The position numbers and the translations under genes were made by a program. A stretch of DNA of 10,360 bases, taken from Actinomycetes bacterium (GTDB lineage: Bacteria; Actinomycetota; Acidimicrobiia; Acidimicrobiales; Acidimicrobiaceae). The stretch spans positions 1 through 10,360 of the forward strand of contig JAJYGZ010000368.1 of assembly GCA_021790495.1 (NCBI GenBank), in the 5' to 3' direction. How positions within the stretch are numbered: position 1 is the first letter of the stretch; every line of letters begins with the position of its first letter. Shown here piece by piece: positions 5,798-10,360 of this stretch. The notes under the pieces were generated by a model. The model saw nothing but the letters and a program-made list of their open reading frames with translations. It searched no databases and had not been told where the DNA came from.

Positions 5798-7594
5798 CTA
5801 TCCATCGGCGCCTGCGCTATCTAAAGGTTCGCCTAGGAGTTCGATAGGGATCTCGAGGTAGCGCGAGCGGATGTACTCCGCCAGTCCCTTGGCTTGGGGG
5901 TCCGGGCGTGTCGAAGAGGCTACCCCCTCTTGGAGCAGCCCCACGACCACGAAGTTGAGGGCATAGAGATTGTCGAGTTCAAAGCGGCGGATCTCAAGGC
6001 CGTCGGCCTCGCCCAGGAGGGCACCGAAGCGCTCGACGTCGAGATGGTTTTTCAGCCAACCGAAGGAGACCTCGTCGCGCGTCCATATTCCCACGTTGGC
6101 GTTTCCGCCCTTATCCCCAGAGCGCGCTCCGCACACCGTTCCAAGCGGCGCGAGGCGAGTTTTGGCGCTCGCCAAGGTTGGATATCTCTTTTTGTTGCGG
6201 GGAACAACTGCGGCGAGCGGCCCGGACGCCGCGGGATCGATTGTGACCCTTGAGCCGTCGGGGAGTACCGCTTGGTGTTTGACAACGGCGCTGGGAACCA
6301 GCGTTGGCCAGTAGATGCCATAGGCGCTCTCGCTGCTTGGAGTGGTGGTGGTATGAAAGCCGGCATATCCGCCAAGCGCCAGCTCCATCACCGCGTTTGA
6401 AAAGGCCCGGCCGACTTTGGAGGGGTTCTGATCTTTGAGAGTGATTCTCAGATGCGCAGTGGCGAGTTCATTGCTGGGAGCGTCTTGGCGGTCGAAGCGG
6501 ATCAGCCGGACATCCACTTCGCCGAAGCTCTCTTTGCCCCCAAGGATCCCAAAGAGCTCATCTTGGGCCCATTGCGCTTTCTCCTCGATATCAAGGCCGG
6601 TTATCACCAGCGTCATGGTGTTTTTGTATCCGCCCAAGTAATTGAGGGCGACCTTGAGATCGCTGGGAGGTGGAGTCCCGCGGGTGCCCGAGACTAAGAC
6701 GCGGTCCATGGACGCTTGGGCAAGCGTGATGGTGTCAAAGTGCGCGACGACATCGGGATTGAGATACTGCGGCTCGGCGATCTCATAGAGGAGCTGGGCG
6801 GTGACCGTGCCAACCGACACCAAGCCGCCGGTGCCGGGGTGCTTGGTTATCACGGCCGATCCGTCCGCCGCGATCTCGGCGATGGGAAATCCCGGGTAGC
6901 GCCGATCGGTAATCTCGCCGATGAACGAGTAGTTTCCTCCAGTTGCCTGAGGACCGCATTCGATGATGTGTCCGGCTACCACCGCGCCAGCCAGCTCGTC
7001 CAAGTCGCTGCGCGCCCAGTTGTGCCAATAGGCCGCTGGGCCGACCGCTAGGGAGGCATCGGTGACCCTCCCGCACACGACGATGTCCGCGCCGCCCCTT
7101 AGCGCCTCGACGATGCCCCAGGCGCCAAGATAGGCATTGGCGGTGATGGCGCTGACGTTCGCCGCCGAAAAGGCGACCTGGGTGTCGAGATTGGCGAAGT
7201 CGTTGCCGGCCTCCATCAACGATGGGAGCGAAGCCGAAATATCGTCGCCCTCGATGTAGGCGATCTTCGCCTTTAGCCCGAGGCGCTCGCTAAGGCGGGC
7301 GAGCTCCGCGGCCAAGCCGGGCGGATTCAATCCGCCGGCGTTGGATACCACCCGAATGCCGCGATCGAGGCAGGTTCTGAGCACTTGTTCCATCTGGGTG
7401 AGAAAGGTCTTGGCATAGCCAGCGCCCGGGTCCTTCTGGCGCGCCTTCCAGAGGATCAGCATGGTCAGTTCGGCCAGGTAGTCTCCGGTAAGAAAGTCGA
7501 TCGGACCTCCCTCGACCATCTCTTTGGCCGCGGCGAGACGATCTCCGTAAAAGCCCGAGCAATTGGCGATTAGAACCGGACGCTTGGCTGTCAT
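5798..7594 (-). CDS. Acyclic terpene utilisation AtuA-family protein (DUF1446)
   Basis: A 598-residue protein of the AtuA/DUF1446 family, named for a gene required for citronellol and geraniol growth in Pseudomonas; its biochemical step is not established. The N-terminal domain (about 1-450) shows NCSGFYGDRL (11-20), SNAGGLNP (84-91), YIEGDDIS (113-120) and CGRVTDASLAVGP (174-186). The C-terminal ferredoxin-fold-like domain begins near 480 with GARSGDKGGNANVGIW (489-504) and ends near 583. So this is the long, two-domain form in one chain. ATG at 7594 overlaps the stop of the upstream hydratase fusion in an ATGA tetranucleotide, with GCAGGG 6 nt upstream (7606-7601); the longer open frame to 7753 lies inside that gene and is rejected. 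The neighbours (biotin carboxylase, hydratase, dehydrogenase, CoA ligase) place it in acyl-CoA carboxylation chemistry. Confidence 0.93.
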   Translation of the reverse strand: MTAKRPVLIANCSGFYGDRLAAAKEMVEGGPIDFLTGDYLAELTMLILWKARQKDPGAGYAKTFLTQMEQVLRTCLDRGIRVVSNAGGLNPPGLAAELARLSERLGLKAKIAYIEGDDISASLPSLMEAGNDFANLDTQVAFSAANVSAITANAYLGAWGIVEALRGGADIVVCGRVTDASLAVGPAAYWHNWARSDLDELAGAVVAGHIIECGPQATGGNYSFIGEITDRRYPGFPIAEIAADGSAVITKHPGTGGLVSVGTVTAQLLYEIAEPQYLNPDVVAHFDTITLAQASMDRVLVSGTRGTPPPSDLKVALNYLGGYKNTMTLVITGLDIEEKAQWAQDELFGILGGKESFGEVDVRLIRFDRQDAPSNELATAHLRITLKDQNPSKVGRAFSNAVMELALGGYAGFHTTTTPSSESAYGIYWPTLVPSAVVKHQAVLPDGSRVTIDPAASGPLAAVVPRNKKRYPTLASAKTRLAPLGTVCGARSGDKGGNANVGIWTRDEVSFGWLKNHLDVERFGALLGEADGLEIRRFELDNLYALNFVVVGLLQEGVASSTRPDPQAKGLAEYIRSRYLEIPIELLGEPLDSAGADG

Positions 7595-9138
7595 CGGTGA
7601 CCCTGCTCTTCCCCGAAGGATCCGATCGGCGCGCGCCCTTGCCCGGCTGCTCCCGCATAGGCCTGGGCGATGCCCATCCACCTTGAAGCAGCCTCGCCGG
7701 TCGCCTTGAGGGCGGTGTCGGCGACGTTGCGGCGCTGGGTTACCACCAGGCAAAACTCGAGTGCCGTTCCTACAACCCGCTCTTTGGCATCTACGGGACC
7801 ATAGCTCCAGGTCGATCCGTCGGGCGCGGTGAGTTCGACGCGGACTGGCACCTGTGGGACGCTCAGATTCCGCAGTTGGTGCGAAAAGGCGAAAGTGGCA
7901 TAGCCGAGATGGGCGATGTGGCGCAGCCGAGACGTCGGTTCGCGGGTCACCCCTAGCGCGTCGGCTATGTCCTGGCCGTGCGCCCAGGTCTCCATCAATC
8001 GCGCCGTAGCGGCGCTCGCCACGCTCATTTCCGGGCCGTACCAGGGGATTCGATGGCGCTCATCCACCGCTGAGAACTCCGCGATGAGTTCGGCTCGGGC
8101 ATCGCCTAGCCATTGGATGAGCTCGCTTGGGGCGATGCGGCAATAGCGCAATGCGATCTCGTCTGGGAAACTGTCTCCAATGGCGAGCAGCTCGGCGGCG
8201 TCAAGCTTGAAGTATTCAGGGTAGAGCAGTGCGCGCACCGCAGACTGGTCGAAGTAGGCGAGATGGCTGACCTGGTCTCTGATCGCCCAGCCCGGCGCGG
8301 GGGTAGCAAGCTCCCACTCCTTTTCCTCCAAAGTGACCAGGATCGAGAGCAGTTGGTCCGTCTCGTCGCCCAGGTCGCCCACGCTCCAGTTCGGCGTACG
8401 CTTTTGGGAAAAAGCCCGCGGCCCCTCTTGGGCGTCATCGCTGAGATAGACCGGCTCGTAGATGCGCTCCGCTTCGACGAAGGCCTGCGAAAGGGGATAT
8501 TCCGCTACCAGGCGCACGGTCTTCTTGGCTGCCAATACCGAGAGCGGCGCATTGGAGGCGATGCGCTCGGCGAGGTGCTGGGCGGCATCTGTGAGTTCGC
8601 TTGGCGCGACGACTTTGTTGACCAAGCCAAGCTCGTAGGCGCGCTGGGCGCTAATCGGATCTCCGGTGAGGAGGATCTCCATTGCGACCCGAGGGGGAAT
8701 CATCCAGCCCAGAGGCGCCGCCCAGGGCGATCCCCTCCCGACCTTGACTTCGGTGACAGCGAAACGCGCGGTGTCGGCCGCGATGCAGAGATCGCAATTC
8801 TGGGCCAGGAGAAAGCCTCCGGCATACGCTATGCCATTCACTGCGGCAATCGTCGGCTTGTCGATGGCGATATTTCGCCCGGGCTGGGGTACGAAGTCAA
8901 TAGGTGGGACCCCAAGGGAGGTCTCTGCCATCTCCACCAGATCGCCACCGGCGCAAAAGGCCTTGTCGCCCTCTCCGGTGAGAACCAGCACCTTCGCCTG
9001 GGAGTCTTGGTTGAAGCGCGCAAAGCCTGCGAAGAGTCCTTCGCGTACCGCTTTGTTGAGGGCGTTGCGAGCCTCGGGGCGTCTGATGGTGAGCCAGGCG
9101 ACCGGGCCACGAAGTTCATAGGTGATGGCCTCGGTCAT
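7591..9138 (-). CDS. Enoyl-CoA hydratase/isomerase fused to TIGR03084-type DinB-like domain
   Basis: A single open frame of 515 residues with two complete domains. Residues 1-251 are a crotonase: oxyanion-hole segments FCAGGD (61-66) and NGIAYAGG (101-108), and Glu130 in FAVTE (126-130) matching one of the two catalytic Glu of rat enoyl-CoA hydratase (Glu164). The other (Glu144) is Leu110. Residues 253-500 match the actinobacterial TIGR03084 family, related to mycothiol-dependent maleylpyruvate isomerase: TPAPGW (279-284), SHLAYFD (291-297), WYGPEMS (366-372), ETWAHGQD (383-390), VRVELTAPDGSTW (432-444) and FCLVVTQRR (462-470). His292, Glu383 and His387 form the expected metal triad. The domains abut with almost no linker. 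The start overlaps the carrier-protein stop (ATGA), with GAGGAAG 4 nt upstream (9149-9143). It is coupled to AtuA downstream. Likely roles are hydration of an unsaturated CoA intermediate plus an unknown metal-dependent function. Confidence 0.93.
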   Translation of the reverse strand: MTEAITYELRGPVAWLTIRRPEARNALNKAVREGLFAGFARFNQDSQAKVLVLTGEGDKAFCAGGDLVEMAETSLGVPPIDFVPQPGRNIAIDKPTIAAVNGIAYAGGFLLAQNCDLCIAADTARFAVTEVKVGRGSPWAAPLGWMIPPRVAMEILLTGDPISAQRAYELGLVNKVVAPSELTDAAQHLAERIASNAPLSVLAAKKTVRLVAEYPLSQAFVEAERIYEPVYLSDDAQEGPRAFSQKRTPNWSVGDLGDETDQLLSILVTLEEKEWELATPAPGWAIRDQVSHLAYFDQSAVRALLYPEYFKLDAAELLAIGDSFPDEIALRYCRIAPSELIQWLGDARAELIAEFSAVDERHRIPWYGPEMSVASAATARLMETWAHGQDIADALGVTREPTSRLRHIAHLGYATFAFSHQLRNLSVPQVPVRVELTAPDGSTWSYGPVDAKERVVGTALEFCLVVTQRRNVADTALKATGEAASRWMGIAQAYAGAAGQGRAPIGSFGEEQGHR

Positions 9139-9524
9139 TCGGCTTCCTCTACAACTGCCAGGGTGACCCCGACGTCTACCGCCTGGCCGAGTGTCACCCG
9201 GATCTCTTTTACCACCCCGGGATGCGGAGCGCGAACGGTGTGCTCCATCTTCATTGCTTCAAGCACCAGCACCGCATCTCCCGAGCCGATGACGTCTCCG
9301 GGGGAAACCAGAACCCTGACGATGGTGCCGGGCATCGGCGCTATCAGAGAACCGTGGGCCGCGAGCAGATCCGGTTCGGGGAAACGGGGAAGCTCGACCA
9401 AGGTGGTGGCGCCGAGCGGGCTGTCGAGGTAGCAGGTGTCCCCGCATTGGTGAACCTCGATGCGCCGTCGCACCCCGTCAATCTCGATGTCGACGAGCGT
9501 CGCGCTCGCGTGGTGCAATACCAC
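9135..9524 (-). CDS. Biotinyl carrier domain of acyl-CoA carboxylase alpha subunit (separated by in-frame stop)
   Basis: A 129-residue stretch containing the C-terminal part of a carboxylase alpha subunit. The biotinyl domain spans about 58-127, with APMPG (62-66) and EAMKMEH (89-95), in which Lys92 is the biotin attachment site. Residues 10-50, reading DIEIDGVRRRIEVH and YLDSPLG, correspond to the linking region that normally joins biotin carboxylase to carrier in such proteins. It is in the same frame as the biotin carboxylase and begins with the codon directly after that gene's TAG. A GTG at 9524 could allow restart by terminating ribosomes, but there is no ribosome site at normal spacing; AGGTGGGGG lies too far upstream. 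It is either a split carrier subunit or the tail of an interrupted gene. Its stop overlaps the hydratase start. Confidence 0.8.
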   Translation of the reverse strand: MVLHHASATLVDIEIDGVRRRIEVHQCGDTCYLDSPLGATTLVELPRFPEPDLLAAHGSLIAPMPGTIVRVLVSPGDVIGSGDAVLVLEAMKMEHTVRAPHPGVVKEIRVTLGQAVDVGVTLAVVEEAE

Positions 9525-10360
9525 CTAGCCCATCGGGTTCGCCCCCACCTGGGCACTGAGCCCCTCGCGGCCAAAGCGATAGGAGACCTGGATTTGCTTG
9601 GCGTCCAGAATCCAGGTGACATGCTGGGGCGCATTCGCGACGTTGCGCCACCCCGATGGCATGCTGGCAAGCACTTTAGCTGCGCCGCGGCGTGCCGCCT
9701 GGGCCCCGAGTGACGCCGCGAGAGCGTGGATCGCATCGGCGTTCGGATCAGCTGACGATTCGATGAGCGCGATCGGATCGTGTCGAACCAGATATCCGGT
9801 GTCGATAGCGCCCTTGGCGAATTGATCCTCGCGCAAGATCGCCACCAGCAGTTCGCGGTTGGTGCGCACCCCATGGATTCGAGCCTCGGAAAGCGCCCTG
9901 GCGAGGAGTCGCCGGGCCGCCTCGCGCGTGGCGCCATAGGCGATGACTTTGGCCAGCATCGGATCGTAGTGGATCTCTACCTTGGAGCCTTCGGCGACAC
10001 CGGTATCGACGCGGATGCCCGGCAATGCCGGGACGAAGAATTTCGTCAAAGTCCCGGTCGAGGGGAGAAAGCCTGCGGCGACGTCTTCGGCATAGAGCCT
10101 GGCCTCGATGGCGTGCCCGGTAATCGTCGCCTCGATAGCTTCGGCGGGAAGCGGGTGGCCTTCGGCGACGAGAATCTGAAGGCGTACCAGATCCAGTCCG
10201 GTGACGGCTTCGGTGACGGGGTGCTCCACCTGGAGGCGGGTGTTCACCTCGAGGAAGAAGAACTTGGAGTCGGATCCCATTACGAATTCCACCGTGCCGG
10301 CCCCGACATAGCGGATGGCTTTGGCGGCCCTAAGCGCAGCTGCGTCGAGTTCGGAGCGCA
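9525..10360 (-). CDS. Biotin carboxylase part of acyl-CoA carboxylase alpha subunit (partial, runs off right edge, ends at in-frame TAG)
   Basis: The C-terminal ~277 residues of a biotin carboxylase, which uses ATP and bicarbonate to carboxylate biotin for acyl-CoA, geranyl-CoA or methylcrotonyl-CoA carboxylase. The frame is open across the right edge, so the N-terminal domain and ATP lid are not seen. RYVGAGTVEF leads into FFFLEVNTRLQVEHPVTE, holding the equivalents of E. coli catalytic Glu288, Asn290 and Arg292; GHAIEARLYAED carries the Arg338 equivalent. HYDPMLAKVIAYG and the RIHGVRTN segment continue the family pattern. About 80 residues past the carboxylase core the frame hits TAG (9527-9525), after ANPMG, and then continues in the same frame as a biotinyl carrier domain. 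Most actinobacterial alpha subunits hold both parts in one chain, so this looks like an interrupted or recently split gene. AtuF/LiuD-like role is inferred from context. Confidence 0.9.
   Translation of the reverse strand, partial: RSELDAAALRAAKAIRYVGAGTVEFVMGSDSKFFFLEVNTRLQVEHPVTEAVTGLDLVRLQILVAEGHPLPAEAIEATITGHAIEARLYAEDVAAGFLPSTGTLTKFFVPALPGIRVDTGVAEGSKVEIHYDPMLAKVIAYGATREAARRLLARALSEARIHGVRTNRELLVAILREDQFAKGAIDTGYLVRHDPIALIESSADPNADAIHALAASLGAQAARRGAAKVLASMPSGWRNVANAPQHVTWILDAKQIQVSYRFGREGLSAQVGANPMG

Noticed and set aside
7595..7753. 53-codon N-terminal extension of the AtuA-family gene
   Set aside because: It would overlap the coding end of the hydratase fusion; the ATGA overlap start at 7594 has a ribosome site and matches the family N-terminus.
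8113..9432. 439-codon open frame on the plus strand
   Set aside because: It lies antisense to the hydratase fusion and carrier gene, which have intact family motifs; its own translation shows no family resemblance and is a by-product of GC-rich codon use.

Overview
This GC-rich window most likely comes from an actinobacterium. The strongest signs are a TIGR03084-type (DinB/mycothiol-maleylpyruvate-isomerase-like) domain, a short beta-carbonic anhydrase that closely resembles the mycobacterial Rv1284 type, and acyl-CoA enzymes of actinobacterial flavour. The exact lineage cannot be told from sequence reading alone. I see no RNA genes, insertion sequences, CRISPR arrays or phage genes.

Left part (1-2059): the N-terminal 173 codons of a GlcD-like FAD-linked oxidase run off the left edge on the minus strand. 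Upstream of it, on the same strand, lies a small DoxX-family membrane protein. A 398-bp divergent intergenic region with a 13-bp imperfect dyad separates doxX from a plus-strand beta-carbonic anhydrase.

Right part (2229-10360): seven reading frames, all on the minus strand, form what looks like one acyl-CoA catabolic cluster. In transcription order (right to left) they are: biotin carboxylase (cut by the right edge), biotinyl carrier domain, an enoyl-CoA hydratase fused to a TIGR03084 domain, an AtuA-family protein, a 189-bp gap, an acyl-CoA dehydrogenase, an acyl-CoA synthetase, and a TetR-family regulator. Coupling is tight: two ATGA stop/start overlaps, a 10-bp gap and a 19-bp gap. The set matches the logic of the acyclic terpene (Atu: citronellol/geraniol) or leucine (Liu) pathways. 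An acid is activated to its CoA thioester, dehydrogenated, carboxylated by a biotin enzyme and hydrated, with AtuA acting at a step that is still undefined. The carboxyltransferase subunit and a lyase are not in the window; the natural place to look is beyond the right edge.

Three things stand out. The hydratase and TIGR03084 domain are in one uninterrupted 515-residue frame. The carboxylase alpha subunit is cut by a single in-frame TAG between its carboxylase and carrier parts, with no apparent loss of sequence. Both the hydratase and the dehydrogenase lack one canonical catalytic glutamate.
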